Origin: M3007 sp041392625
Lineage (GTDB): Bacteria; Bacteroidota; Bacteroidia; Chitinophagales; Saprospiraceae
Assembly (NCBI GenBank): GCA_041392625.1
Contig: JAWKLR010000007.1
Coordinates: forward strand, 1-64,000
Direction: 5' to 3'
Length of the DNA: 64,000 bases
Below the pieces are notes generated by a model. It did not search any database, was not told the DNA's origin, and saw only the letters and a list, made by a program, of their open reading frames with translations. Every line of letters starts with the position of its first letter. The first letter of the stretch is position 1. The position numbers and the translations under genes were made by a program. Positions 44,251 to 53,714 of this stretch are shown here, piece after piece.

Positions 44251-47169
44251 TTATAAGGTTGCTTTTACTTCGTTGATAACGTATGATTCGACCACGTCGC
44301 CGACCTTGATGTCGTTGAAGTTTTTGATGGTCAAACCGCACTCCATACCGGTTTTTACTTCCTTCACATCTTCTTTGAAGCGTTTGAGTGAAGCCAGTTC
44401 GGCATGTTGTCCTTCGTTCACAGGATACACTACGATGCCATCGCGAATAAGACGGATGTAGTGGTTGCGATTGAGTTTTCCTTCTTGTACGTAGGAACCG
44501 GCAACGGTACCAATTTTGGAAATTTTGTACACCTCGCGTACTTCCACTTGTCCAACGATCTCCTCTTCCTTGGTTGGTTCCAACATCCCTTCCATCGCGG
44601 CCTTAACCTCTTCGATGGCTTCGTAGATGATGGAGTAGAGCTTGATTTCCACCCCTTCTTTTTCAGCCAATTTACGGGCTGTGAGGGAAGGACGTACCTG
44701 GAAGCCAATGATAATCGCATCCGATGCAGAAGCAAGGAGGATATCGCTATCGGCAATTTGGCCTACTGCTTTGTGGATCACATTCACCTGGATTTTCTCC
44801 ATGGAGAGTTTGATCAAGGAGTCGGTAAGTGCCTCGATAGAGCCATCCACGTCCCCTTTAACAATGAGGTTGAGTTCCTTAAAGTTACCCAATGCCAGAC
44901 GGCGTCCGATTTCTTCAAGGCTGATTCGCTTGTTGGCACGGTTGGCTTGTTCACGCAAAATTTGCGAACGACGGGTTGCAATTTCCTTTGCTTCAGATTC
45001 GGAAGCGGCTTCTTTGATGCGTTCACCTGCCTGAGGGGCACCATTCAAACCGAGCACCAGAACCGGGGTTGCCGGTCCGGCCAGTTTAACCCGCTTTCCA
45101 CGTTCGTTAAACATCGCTTTTACCTTACCGGAGTACTCTCCACCGATGATTGGATCACCATCGTTCAGGGTTCCGTTTTCAACCAGGATTTTTGTTACGT
45201 ATCCACGGCCTTTATCGAGCGATGCTTCCAGAACTGTACCGATTGCACGGCGTTTTGGATTGGCCTTCAACTCAAGCATATCAGACTCCAGGAGAATTTT
45301 CTCCAGCAGTTTGTCAATGTTTGTACCTTTTTTAGCAGAAATATCCTGACTCTGAACCGTACCACCCCAATCTTCAACCAGGAGATTCATCTGGGCGAGT
45401 TCGCCTTTGATGCGTTCAGGATCGGCTCCGTCTTTATCAATTTTATTGATGGCAAAAATGATAGGTACACCCGCAGCCTGTGCGTGGCTGATCGCCTCTT
45501 TTGTTTGAGGCATGATGTTGTCGTCTGCTGCCACTACGATTACGGCTACGTCGGTTACCTTGGCACCCCGTGCACGCATGGCCGTAAAGGCTTCGTGACC
45601 AGGTGTATCCAGGAATGTGATTTTCCGCATTTCTTTTTCATGCTCAACGGCAACTTCATATGCACCGATGTGCTGTGTGATACCCCCGGCTTCGCCTTCA
45701 GCTACATTGGCTTCGCGGATGTGGTCGAGCAAGGAAGTCTTACCGTGGTCAACGTGACCCATTACTGTAACAATGGGCTGGCGTGTTACCAGGTCCTTTG
45801 GATCATCTACTTCCTCCTCTTCAACTTCCACCTGTTCCTCGGCTGAGATAAATTCTACCTCATGTCCGAATTCACTGGCCACTACCTCGATGATTTCCGC
45901 ATCAAGGCGTTGGTTGATGGAAACAAAGATTCCGAGCGACATACAGGCTTTGATGACGTCGGAAGGGTTGACGTTGATCAGCGAAGCGAGGTCGGAAACC
46001 GAAATAAATTCGGTTACCTGGAGTTTGCCGTTTTCGTTTTCATTGCGCTCTGCCAGTTCGGCTTTTTCGCGCATGAGGTCGCGTTTTTCACGGCGAATTT
46101 TTTGTCGCTTCTTACCGGAACCAGCGCCCATTCGGGCCATTGTCTGGCGGATTTTATCTTCAATTTCCTTTTGGGAAACCTCTTTGGGTTCGTCTTTGCG
46201 CTGTCCGGGGCGTTTTCTGTCTGCCCGGTTGCCGCTCATGGATTCCTGGAGGGAAGCCGCGGTAACAGGCTGTTGTACCTTTTTGCGCTTGCGCTTGCGC
46301 TTATTGGGGTCGTTGGACGCTTGTCCACCACCTTGGGTGTTTTTGCCGCCCTGTCCTTTGCGCTTGTTTTTATCTGCGTCTTCGGTCTTTTTGCTTGGGA
46401 TATTGATTTTTCCCAGGATTTTCAGACCGCGCAGTTGAGGAGTACCTGAACGATATACGCTATCATCTTTGTCTACATCATTGCCAGAAGAATCTTCTGC
46501 AGGTGCCGCATCACCTTTGCTTTTAGTGTCCGCAGTTTTTGCTTCTGCTGGTTTCGGGCTTGGGTTTTGATCCGGAGCAGGCGTTTCCTCTTTAGCAGGC
46601 TTGGTTTCCTTCGGTGCCTCCTTGGGCTCCTCAGGCTTTGCCGCTACAGGTTTGGGCTCTTCGGTTTTTTCTACCGGAGCATCCTCTTCCTTAGGCGTGC
46701 TGCTTTTTTTCTTGGATTTACCGCCTTTGGTATCCTCCAAATCAATCTTGCCAACTACGCGCAAGGCTGGACGTTCCCGCTTGATGAGCTTGTCGTCCTC
46801 CTTGGGTGGTTCCGGTTCCTTTACAGGTTCTGGTTCTTTGGCCTCCGGGGCGGCAGGTTTAACTTCGGCGGGAGCTTCTGGAACAGGCGCCTGGCTTGGG
46901 CTTGGAGCTGGGGTAGACGGCGGAACAGATTCTGTTGTATCTGTTTCGATGGCGTCTTTTTTCAAAGAAGGACGCGCCAGTTTGTCTGCTTCCTGTTTGA
47001 TAGCCAAGTCCTTCTGGAACTCCTTGCGGAGAACCAGCAACATTTCATCCGTAATAACGGAAGTAGGTTTTTGCTCTACATTCTCAAACCCTTTATCGTG
47101 GAGGGTCTCGACAATGGTGTGCAAGCCTACGTTAAATTCTTTAGCTACCTTGATTAGTTTCAATGCCAT
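44251..47169 (-). CDS. infB: Translation initiation factor IF-2
   Basis: IF-2 is the GTPase that brings initiator tRNA to the 30S subunit and promotes subunit joining. The 972 residues start with the IF-2 N-terminal fold (MALKLIKVAKEFNVGLHTIVE). Residues 70-330 are a long Pro/Glu/Lys-rich linker, then an IF2 N2 motif near 345-365. The GTPase domain has G1 GHVDHGKT at 471-478, G3 DTPGHEAF and G4 NKID. The C-terminal domains end near residue 972 in VESYVINEVKATL. It is the third gene of the rimP-nusA-infB operon, 210 bp after nusA. The long charged linker is usual in Bacteroidota. Confidence 0.97.
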   Translation of the reverse strand: MALKLIKVAKEFNVGLHTIVETLHDKGFENVEQKPTSVITDEMLLVLRKEFQKDLAIKQEADKLARPSLKKDAIETDTTESVPPSTPAPSPSQAPVPEAPAEVKPAAPEAKEPEPVKEPEPPKEDDKLIKRERPALRVVGKIDLEDTKGGKSKKKSSTPKEEDAPVEKTEEPKPVAAKPEEPKEAPKETKPAKEETPAPDQNPSPKPAEAKTADTKSKGDAAPAEDSSGNDVDKDDSVYRSGTPQLRGLKILGKINIPSKKTEDADKNKRKGQGGKNTQGGGQASNDPNKRKRKRKKVQQPVTAASLQESMSGNRADRKRPGQRKDEPKEVSQKEIEDKIRQTMARMGAGSGKKRQKIRREKRDLMREKAELAERNENENGKLQVTEFISVSDLASLINVNPSDVIKACMSLGIFVSINQRLDAEIIEVVASEFGHEVEFISAEEQVEVEEEEVDDPKDLVTRQPIVTVMGHVDHGKTSLLDHIREANVAEGEAGGITQHIGAYEVAVEHEKEMRKITFLDTPGHEAFTAMRARGAKVTDVAVIVVAADDNIMPQTKEAISHAQAAGVPIIFAINKIDKDGADPERIKGELAQMNLLVEDWGGTVQSQDISAKKGTNIDKLLEKILLESDMLELKANPKRRAIGTVLEASLDKGRGYVTKILVENGTLNDGDPIIGGEYSGKVKAMFNERGKRVKLAGPATPVLVLGLNGAPQAGERIKEAASESEAKEIATRRSQILREQANRANKRISLEEIGRRLALGNFKELNLIVKGDVDGSIEALTDSLIKLSMEKIQVNVIHKAVGQIADSDILLASASDAIIIGFQVRPSLTARKLAEKEGVEIKLYSIIYEAIEEVKAAMEGMLEPTKEEEIVGQVEVREVYKISKIGTVAGSYVQEGKLNRNHYIRLIRDGIVVYPVNEGQHAELASLKRFKEDVKEVKTGMECGLTIKNFNDIKVGDVVESYVINEVKATL

Positions 47170-47379
47170 GCAGTGATTTTTCCTGCTATTGTAAAATGTT
47201 AAATCGGCTTAGTGCCTTTCATACCGTTTGAAAGTTATAGCGGACTTTCTCCCGGCGTTTAAAGAGCATTTTTACCGATTTGCAAAGTTACGATAAAAAT
47301 GCTATCAAATTATGTTCAGGCGAAGGCAGGTTGACTGTGTTGGCCTGAAAAAACACAACACACAGCCCTGCATTCAGGA

Positions 47380-48627
47380 TCATGACTCCTCTTCCTCGAA
47401 TTCTGAAGCGAGAATCCGCAACACTTCAATTGCAGTTTCTTCTTCAAGGTCTGTACGCCGCACGATTTCCTCTGCACTGAGTTCGAGTACCTGACGGGCA
47501 GTATCGCAGCCAATGCCTTTGAACGCTTCGATAACCCAGGCTTCGATTTCGTCGCTGAATTCCTCCAGATCTACGTCGTCAATTTCATATTCGGCCTGGT
47601 TGCGGTATACGTCAATTTCAAACCCGGTCAGTTTGGTGGCGAGTTTGATGTTCGAGCCACTCTTACCGATTGCCAGAGATACCTGGTCGGCATCGAGGTA
47701 AACGGCAGCGTGGTTGGTCTCTGTATCCAGTTCGATCCGGGTAATTTTTGCCGGAGTCAAACTCCGTTGGATAAAGAGTGTTACGTTGTTGGTATAGTTG
47801 ATGATGTCGATGTTCTCGTTGCGCAATTCACGAACAATGCCGTGGATTCTGCTTCCTTTCATACCGACACATGCACCAACCGGATCTATGCGCTCATCGT
47901 GGCTTTCGACAGCCACCTTGGCGCGCTCGCCCGGAAGGCGTACAATATTTTTTACTTCGATGATTCCATCCTCAATTTCAGGCACTTCACCTTCCAGCAA
48001 CCTGCGGAGGAACCCGGGATCTGTCCGGCTCATCATGATGAATGGCGTGTTGTTGCGCATTTCCACCTTTTTGATGATTCCACGCACGACATCCCCCTTG
48101 CGGTAATAATCACCACGAATCATTTCGGTACGTGGCATAATCAATTCGTTTCCGGTTGCATCGTCGATAACCAGCATCTCTTTTTTCATGATCTGGCCAA
48201 TTTCGCCAGTAACCATTTCTCCTACGCGTTCGGAGTATTTGCGGAAAACTTCGTCTTTCTCCAGTTCCATAATACGGGAAACCAGCGTTTGACGGGCAGC
48301 CATGATGGCGCGGCGGCCGAAGTCTTCAATTGAAAGTTGTTCATAACATTCTTCGCCAACTTCCAGGCTTTCGTCAATAAGTACAGCTTCTGAAACAGCT
48401 ATTTGAGCCAGGTCGTCGGTTACTTCACCATCGGTCACCACTTCGCGTACGCGCCAGATTTCAAGGTCGCCTTTATTGGTATTGACAATAACGTCAAAAT
48501 TGTCATCCGTGCCGTATTTCTTTTTAATGAGCGTGCGAAATACATCTTCCAATACACGCACCATTGTCGGCCGGTCTATGTTTTTTCCCGTTTTAAAATC
48601 GGCAAAAACGTCTACTAAATTTACCAT
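47380..48627 (-). CDS. nusA: Transcription termination/antitermination factor NusA
   Basis: NusA binds RNA polymerase, stabilises pause and terminator hairpins and takes part in antitermination. The 415 residues show the N-terminal polymerase-binding domain (MVNLVDVFADFKTGKNIDRP). The S1 domain is near 135-200 (GEIGQIMKKEMLVIDDATGN, then GDVVRGIIKKVEMRNNTPFIMMSRTDPGFLRRL). KH domains with GACVGMKGSRIHGIVREL near 250 and AIGKSGSNIKLATKLTG near 320 follow, and then a C-terminal helix-hairpin-helix. It is the second gene of rimP-nusA-infB. A hairpin in the operon leader could be the site of NusA-dependent autoregulation. Confidence 0.96.
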   Translation of the reverse strand: MVNLVDVFADFKTGKNIDRPTMVRVLEDVFRTLIKKKYGTDDNFDVIVNTNKGDLEIWRVREVVTDGEVTDDLAQIAVSEAVLIDESLEVGEECYEQLSIEDFGRRAIMAARQTLVSRIMELEKDEVFRKYSERVGEMVTGEIGQIMKKEMLVIDDATGNELIMPRTEMIRGDYYRKGDVVRGIIKKVEMRNNTPFIMMSRTDPGFLRRLLEGEVPEIEDGIIEVKNIVRLPGERAKVAVESHDERIDPVGACVGMKGSRIHGIVRELRNENIDIINYTNNVTLFIQRSLTPAKITRIELDTETNHAAVYLDADQVSLAIGKSGSNIKLATKLTGFEIDVYRNQAEYEIDDVDLEEFSDEIEAWVIEAFKGIGCDTARQVLELSAEEIVRRTDLEEETAIEVLRILASEFEEEES

Positions 48628-48735
48628 GACGTAGAATGATTCAAAATGTGATGAATTCTAAATTGCATGCCCGGAATAGGTGTTCGGAGTGCAATGCTAG
48701 AGTTTGTCTAATGTTACTATAAATGCAAGACCCGC

Positions 48736-49221
48736 TTATTTGAATCGGGGCTTGATGATTGTTTTCGTAATCTGTTCAAAAGGAAGCGACACTTCTTCGT
48801 CCACTTTTTTCTTTTTCTTTCCCTCCTTGATAGTCACCTCCCGTTTGATCCGGACCGATTGTTCTTCTGCTCCGGTTAATTCTCCTTTGTAGCTGCTTCC
48901 ATCTTCCATGGAAATCTCTACCTGACGGCCCAGATTATTTCGGTATTGACGTAAGAAACGGAGTGGTCGTGAAAGCCCTGGGCTGCTTACTTCCAGCACG
49001 TATTTTTCGCCCAACCAGCCCTGTGCATCAATTTGTTCTTCGAGGTAGCGACTGACAATCCGGCACTTGTCAAACGTGATGCCACTATCTGCATCCATAT
49101 AGATATTCAGTCGGTTGTTCGCCGGCTTGAATTCAATATCTACGGTGAAGCAATCCTGAAACGCTTCGTCGGAAGTGTACTTTTCTTCAAGTAAAGCAGC
49201 AATACGTTCTGTTAATTCCAT
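48736..49221 (-). CDS. rimP: Ribosome maturation factor RimP
   Basis: RimP helps assemble the 30S subunit. The 161 residues show the family pattern: an N-terminal alpha/beta domain (VDIEFKPANNRLNIYMDADSGITFDKC near 30-55, SRYLEEQIDAQGWLGEKYVLEVSSPGLSRPL near 58-88) and a C-terminal SH3-like domain (GRQVEISMEDGSSYKGELTG). It is the first gene of the rimP-nusA-infB operon, 108 bp before nusA. It has a consensus promoter and a terminator-like hairpin upstream. Confidence 0.94.
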   Translation of the reverse strand: MELTERIAALLEEKYTSDEAFQDCFTVDIEFKPANNRLNIYMDADSGITFDKCRIVSRYLEEQIDAQGWLGEKYVLEVSSPGLSRPLRFLRQYRNNLGRQVEISMEDGSSYKGELTGAEEQSVRIKREVTIKEGKKKKKVDEEVSLPFEQITKTIIKPRFK

Positions 49222-49257
49222 GTACCGGTTTTGGATTCCAGTCTTTTATACAATGAA

Positions 49258-49283
49258 AAGAGGGAGCCGTCGGGCTCCCTCTT
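49258..49283 (-). terminator. Terminator-like hairpin in the rimP-nusA-infB leader
   Basis: AAGAGGGAGCC and GGCTCCCTCTT form a perfect 11-bp GC-rich stem with a four-base loop, followed on the minus strand by TTC and a short T-rich stretch. It lies after the DUF2721 stop, but also downstream of the consensus promoter at 49307-49338 and upstream of rimP. Operon transcripts must therefore cross it. It can act both as the DUF2721 terminator and as an attenuator of rimP-nusA-infB. Confidence 0.75.
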
Positions 49284-49306
49284 CCTCGAATTCCTATTTC
49301 GTGCCG

Positions 49307-49338
49307 CAAAGGTACGTAATTTTAATATAGGATGCAAA
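49307..49338 (-). promoter_or_regulatory. Consensus Bacteroidota promoter for rimP-nusA-infB
   Basis: On the minus strand, TTTG (49338-49335) is followed by exactly 20 bp and then TACCTTTG (49314-49307), a full match to the Bacteroidota primary-sigma consensus TTTG-N19-21-TAnnTTTG. Transcription would start near 49300, giving a 79-nt leader before the rimP start at 49221. Confidence 0.75.
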
Positions 49339-49350
49339 TACCATTGAATT

Positions 49351-49746
49351 TCATTTTTTCTTCTCCAAATCCTGCAACAACAGGCGGAGGGCTCCGGCCG
49401 ACAAAAAGATTTCAATCAGGCTGACAAACAGCGAGGAAATCATGAGCAGCAGGCTGATGGCAAATAAAAGTGCAGCCCATTTCATCCACCCCTGATAGAT
49501 GAGAAACATGGTGATCAGGCAAAACAGGATACTGAGAATCCCAAGTACCTGCATGAGCCGGATCAAAAACAGCCTGCGCTTTAGGTTGGAAATTTGTGCA
49601 ATGAGGTTTAAGTGTTGTTTATCTTCAAAATCCGAATACAGTTTTCGAATGAGATTGGCAATTGCCAGAAATTTATTGGTGTAGGCCAGTAGGAGCAGCG
49701 AGATTGCCGGGAATAAGAGTGCGGGGGTCTGAATGGTTACTTCCAT
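49351..49746 (-). CDS. DUF2721 family membrane protein
   Basis: The 131-residue protein has three hydrophobic segments (about residues 8-28, 64-84 and 90-112). It also has the DUF2721 pattern: an N-terminal ALLFPAISLLLLAYTNKFLAI, a charged middle (LYSDFEDKQHLNLIAQISNLKRR) and two adjacent C-terminal helices. The function is unknown. It is transcribed in the same direction as rimP and ends 13 bp before the rimP promoter. Confidence 0.82.
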   Translation of the reverse strand: MEVTIQTPALLFPAISLLLLAYTNKFLAIANLIRKLYSDFEDKQHLNLIAQISNLKRRLFLIRLMQVLGILSILFCLITMFLIYQGWMKWAALLFAISLLLMISSLFVSLIEIFLSAGALRLLLQDLEKKK

Positions 49747-49879
49747 TGTATTATTCTTTTTACAAAGATACAGAATGGTATATATGCTTCAAAAACGAAA
49801 ACTCTTTCCGCTTACCATTTATAACTTAGCACTTACTACTTACCTTTAGGTCTTGAGGCTCCATTCAAAAACGTAAATT

Positions 49880-50428
49880 ATGTTTAGCACATTTAGCGCC
49901 TGGATATTAAAACTTTGGGGATGGAAGGTTACGGGTCAATACCGGTATGATATTCCTAAATTTGTGATGGCTGTTGGTCCGCATACTTCCAACTGGGATT
50001 TCCCGGTTGGAGTGCTGGTCAACAGTGCATTAAAATGCCGTGCCAATTATGTAGGCAAAGACAGCCTTTTCCGTTGGCCGTTCGGCAGGTTCTTTCGCTG
50101 GCTCGGGGGGATTCCCGTTGTGCGAAATAAAAGCACAAACTTTGTTGCAGCAACCGTAGAAGCATTTGCGCGCGAAGAACGCATACACCTTGTAATCTCA
50201 CCGGAAGGGACCCGAAAAAAGGTAGAGCGCTTCCGCACCGGATTTTACCACATTGCCAGAGGCGCAGGGGTGCCAATTGCACTTTGTGTGTTTAACTGGG
50301 AGAAAAAAGAAGTGTTCTTTGATCCTGAATTGTTTTATCCAACGGATGACGAACAAAAAGACCTGGAGCATATCTGGAACTATTTCAAGGCAGTGCCCGG
50401 ATATCATCCCGAACTGGGAGTTGGTTAA
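49880..50428 (+). CDS. PlsC-like lysophospholipid/acylglycerophosphate acyltransferase
   Basis: The 182-residue enzyme has the acyltransferase motif H-X4-D as HTSNWD near residues 34-39, then GKDSLFRWPFGRFFRWLGGIPVVR and the second motif SPEGTRKKVERFRTGFYHIA near 111-130. It should transfer an acyl chain to a glycerophospholipid or similar acceptor at the inner membrane. It is shorter than typical PlsC (about 240), as in the 1-acyl-sn-glycerol-3-phosphate acyltransferase-related group of Bacteroidota. It lies 8 bp upstream of thrB, so the two are probably co-transcribed. Confidence 0.85.
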   Translation: MFSTFSAWILKLWGWKVTGQYRYDIPKFVMAVGPHTSNWDFPVGVLVNSALKCRANYVGKDSLFRWPFGRFFRWLGGIPVVRNKSTNFVAATVEAFAREERIHLVISPEGTRKKVERFRTGFYHIARGAGVPIALCVFNWEKKEVFFDPELFYPTDDEQKDLEHIWNYFKAVPGYHPELGVG

Positions 50429-50436
50429 ACAGAACC

Positions 50437-51369
50437 ATGAATAATTCCATCCGCGTTTTTGCACCGGCGACAATCGGTAACATCGGCATCGGCTTTGACG
50501 TGCTCGGTCTTTGCCTGGAACACCCGGGCGACCTGATCACGATCCGTTCAAGCGAACGTCCCGGTGTCCGAATTCAGAAAATTTCCGGGACAACGATTCC
50601 CATTCCCACCGACCCTCAACACAACACCGCCAGTGTTGCTGTTATTCGGCTACTCGAACACCTCGAGCTCAATGCGGTGGGGTTCGATATAGAAATTGAA
50701 AAACAAATGCCTTTTGGAAGCGGGCTGGGAAGCAGCGCCGCAAGTGCCGTTGCAGCGGTGGTTGCCGCAAATGAATTGCTGGGAAACCCGTTAAGCCGAA
50801 GAGCCCTGTTGCCATTTGCCTGCGATGGAGAAGCCGTCTCAACTGGCGGCCGGGTGGTCGATAATGTTGCCCCGTCTCTTTTGGGTGGCATTGTATTAAT
50901 CCGGGATATTCCTTCGCTTGATGTGATGCAACTTCCTGTGCCGAAGGCATTGTATGCCGCCCTGGTATATCCCCACATACAAATTCTCACCGCAGATTCC
51001 AGGTCCAAACTTCAGGAAACGGTATCACTCAAAGACTATATTAGGCAGAGTGCCAATCTGGCAAGTTTTATCCATGCGTTGCATACCTCCGATTTTGAAT
51101 TGATTCGCCGCTGCCTCCACGACATCATCGTTGAACCGCAGCGAGCACCCGGAATTCCGCATTTTTACGAAGTTAAAAAAGCCGCCATGGAAGCCGGAGC
51201 ATTGGCTTGTAGCATTTCCGGATCGGGCCCAACTATTTTCGCTTTATGTGGTGATGCTGAAATCGCAGAACGCACTGCCGCTGAAATGGCACAAGTATTC
51301 CAAAAGAACGGCATTCAAAATACCCCATATTGCTCAGAAGTGAATACCTTAGGCGCCACTGTACGGTGA
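50437..51369 (+). CDS. thrB: Homoserine kinase
   Basis: ThrB phosphorylates homoserine, the penultimate step to threonine. The 310-residue GHMP kinase begins with FAPATIGNIGIGFDVLGLCL near 9-28. It has the ATP-binding loop MPFGSGLGSSAASAVAAVVAAN near 88 and the GGRVVDNVAPSLLGG segment near 131 typical of homoserine kinases. The C-terminal motif SISGSGPTIFALC near 259 is intact. thrA and thrC are not adjacent. It follows the acyltransferase by 8 bp. Confidence 0.94.
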   Translation: MNNSIRVFAPATIGNIGIGFDVLGLCLEHPGDLITIRSSERPGVRIQKISGTTIPIPTDPQHNTASVAVIRLLEHLELNAVGFDIEIEKQMPFGSGLGSSAASAVAAVVAANELLGNPLSRRALLPFACDGEAVSTGGRVVDNVAPSLLGGIVLIRDIPSLDVMQLPVPKALYAALVYPHIQILTADSRSKLQETVSLKDYIRQSANLASFIHALHTSDFELIRRCLHDIIVEPQRAPGIPHFYEVKKAAMEAGALACSISGSGPTIFALCGDAEIAERTAAEMAQVFQKNGIQNTPYCSEVNTLGATVR

Positions 51370-51419
51370 AATGATCTTTTACCCGACATTAAACAAGCGC
51401 TAACATCAAATCCATTGAT

Positions 51420-53714
51420 ATGAAGATTAAATTGTTGCTTTTTCTATTATTCCTCCCGTTCATTGGCTGGAGTCAATTTCGTTCCATCATACCTCAACCC
51501 GTTCGGGCAGAATGGTACCGGGGTGCGTTTTCTCTGGATAAATCAGTTGTGGTTTATTATCCGGAACAAGAAAAAGACTGGGACCTGGCTGCGGAGTATT
51601 TGATATACACCATTGAAGAGGCCGTGGGTGTGCGGGTCAAGAAATTGCCCACCGAAAAACTGACCAATCGGGAAGGCGAAAAAGCAATTGTGCTTCAGAT
51701 ATCACCAGAGGTGAAGCCCGAAGGGTACTTCATGCGGGTAAAAGAGAACGGTATTTCTATCAAAGCATCCGATGCAACGGGAGTATTTTATGCCATTCAA
51801 ACCCTAAAACAGTTATTTCCCACTTCTTTTTTTGATGCAACTACTGTGCTGCCGGTTTGGAAAGCACCAACTTGCCTGATTGAAGATTACCCCCGGTTTT
51901 CCTACCGGGGACTGCACCTGGATGTCGGTCGGCACTTTTTTCCTCCGGCATTTATCAAGCGCTACATCGATTTGTTGGCTATGCACAAAATGAATCGTTT
52001 TCACTGGCACTTGACCGAAGACCAGGGGTGGCGAATTGAGATAAAAAAATACCCCAAACTTCAGGAAGTTGCCGCCTGTCGGGATGAAACACTCGTCGGG
52101 CATTACTCCAACCAGCCACACCAGTTCGACGGAAAGCAATACTGCGCCTATTACACTCAGGAAGAGGTGAAAGAAATTGTCGAGTATGCCAAATCCCGTT
52201 TTGTAACCATCGTGCCTGAGATTGAAATGCCCGGGCACTCCCGCGCAGCACTTGCCGCTTACCCAAATTTGGGCTGCACCGGCGGACCGTACAAAACCGC
52301 AACAAAATGGGGTGTATTTGATGAAGTGTATTGTGCCGGAAACGAGGAGACTTTCACGTTTTTAGATGATGTACTCACAGAGGTATGTGCCTTGTTTCCT
52401 GGTGACTACGTACATATTGGTGGGGATGAATGTCCCAAAGGGAGTTGGAAAAAATGTCCGAAATGCCAGCAACGCATCCGGGAGGAAGGGCTTCACGATG
52501 AGCACGAACTTCAAAGCTATTTCATAAAAAGAGCAGAGGCTATGCTGGCCAAACACGACAAAAAACTGATTGGCTGGGATGAAATCCTGGAAGGGGGACT
52601 CGCTCCTTCTGCCACCGTAATGAGCTGGCGCGGAACCGAAGGAGGAATCGCTGCTGCTAAGGCAGGCCACGACGCCATCATGACCCCCGGCTCACATTGC
52701 TACCTGGACCATTACCAAAGCGATCCGGAAACAGAACCCACTGCCATCGGAGGATACACGACACTGCAAAAAACCTACAGCTACGAACCTATTCCGGAAG
52801 AACTCACTGAGGAGGAGGCAAAGCACATTCTTGGGGCACAAGGCAATGTCTGGACCGAGTATATGCAAACCTCCGATTATGTGGAATATATGGCATACCC
52901 TCGGGCAATTGCCCTTGCTGAAGTAACCTGGTCGCCCAAAAACCGGCGCGACTGGGAAGATTTTTCCAGCCGGATCATCCTGCACTTTCAGCGATTAGAC
53001 GCATTGAGCGTAAACTATGCACGCGGATTGTACGATGTACATGCAGCCTTTGAAAACGGGCTACTAAACCTGAAAGCAGCATCCGAAGCACTGGAAATTC
53101 GGTATACACTGGATGGAAGCGCGGTCAATCCGAAGTCGCCAGTCTATACGGAAGCCATACCATTGGAAGAATCCTGCACCGTCCGGGCTGCCTGTTTTCA
53201 GAAGGGAACGCGACAGGGCAAGGATATGGTTTTGGAATACAGCAAGCACCTGGCCAGTGGCTTACCTTATACGCTGACCAACAAACCCACTCACTACACC
53301 GGCGGAGAAGAATACGCACTTACCAATGGCATAACCGGATCAGATAAAACCTGGAGCAAGTGGGTGGGGATTACCGGAAAAGACCTGGACCCCACGATTG
53401 ATTTTGGAAAAAAACAAGGCGTACAATCGGTTGAATTACATTTTGTAAACAGCAAAGGATCCTGGATTTATCCACCGCGCCAAATTCAGGTTTATACTTC
53501 CGACGATGGGAAGAATTTCACGTTGGCAGCCGAACAAAAAATCGATGCTGAAGCCATGAGCGGTCGCAGCGTTGAAACCGTGAATTTAGCGCTAAAGAAT
53601 ACAGAAGCACGATACCTCCGGGTGCTGGCAAGCAGCTACGGACAAATTCCATCTGGTATGCCGGGTGAAGGAAACGGAGCCTGGTTGTTCCTCGATGAAA
53701 TCATCGTAAAATGA
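51420..53714 (+). CDS. Beta-N-acetylhexosaminidase (GH20) with C-terminal carbohydrate-binding region
   Basis: The 764-residue secreted enzyme has a signal peptide (MKIKLLLFLLFLPFIGWSQ) and a GH20b-like N-domain to about 150. The GH20 catalytic domain from about 160 includes YRGLHLDVGRHFFP, NRFHWHLTEDQGWRIEI, VPEIEMPGHSRAAL and the catalytic Asp-Glu pair in HIGGDECPKGSW near 337-348. It continues to about 520, after which a chitobiase-C/Fn3-like part and a discoidin-like domain (TPTHYTGG ... WLFLDEIIV) follow. It removes terminal N-acetylhexosamine from glycans or chitin fragments in the periplasm or at the surface. The stop overlaps the next start by 4 bp (ATGA). Confidence 0.95.
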   Translation: MKIKLLLFLLFLPFIGWSQFRSIIPQPVRAEWYRGAFSLDKSVVVYYPEQEKDWDLAAEYLIYTIEEAVGVRVKKLPTEKLTNREGEKAIVLQISPEVKPEGYFMRVKENGISIKASDATGVFYAIQTLKQLFPTSFFDATTVLPVWKAPTCLIEDYPRFSYRGLHLDVGRHFFPPAFIKRYIDLLAMHKMNRFHWHLTEDQGWRIEIKKYPKLQEVAACRDETLVGHYSNQPHQFDGKQYCAYYTQEEVKEIVEYAKSRFVTIVPEIEMPGHSRAALAAYPNLGCTGGPYKTATKWGVFDEVYCAGNEETFTFLDDVLTEVCALFPGDYVHIGGDECPKGSWKKCPKCQQRIREEGLHDEHELQSYFIKRAEAMLAKHDKKLIGWDEILEGGLAPSATVMSWRGTEGGIAAAKAGHDAIMTPGSHCYLDHYQSDPETEPTAIGGYTTLQKTYSYEPIPEELTEEEAKHILGAQGNVWTEYMQTSDYVEYMAYPRAIALAEVTWSPKNRRDWEDFSSRIILHFQRLDALSVNYARGLYDVHAAFENGLLNLKAASEALEIRYTLDGSAVNPKSPVYTEAIPLEESCTVRAACFQKGTRQGKDMVLEYSKHLASGLPYTLTNKPTHYTGGEEYALTNGITGSDKTWSKWVGITGKDLDPTIDFGKKQGVQSVELHFVNSKGSWIYPPRQIQVYTSDDGKNFTLAAEQKIDAEAMSGRSVETVNLALKNTEARYLRVLASSYGQIPSGMPGEGNGAWLFLDEIIVK

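Noticed and set aside
44404..47176. Long plus-strand open frames opposite infB
   Set aside because: They are antisense shadows of infB, with low-complexity translation caused by its charged linker.
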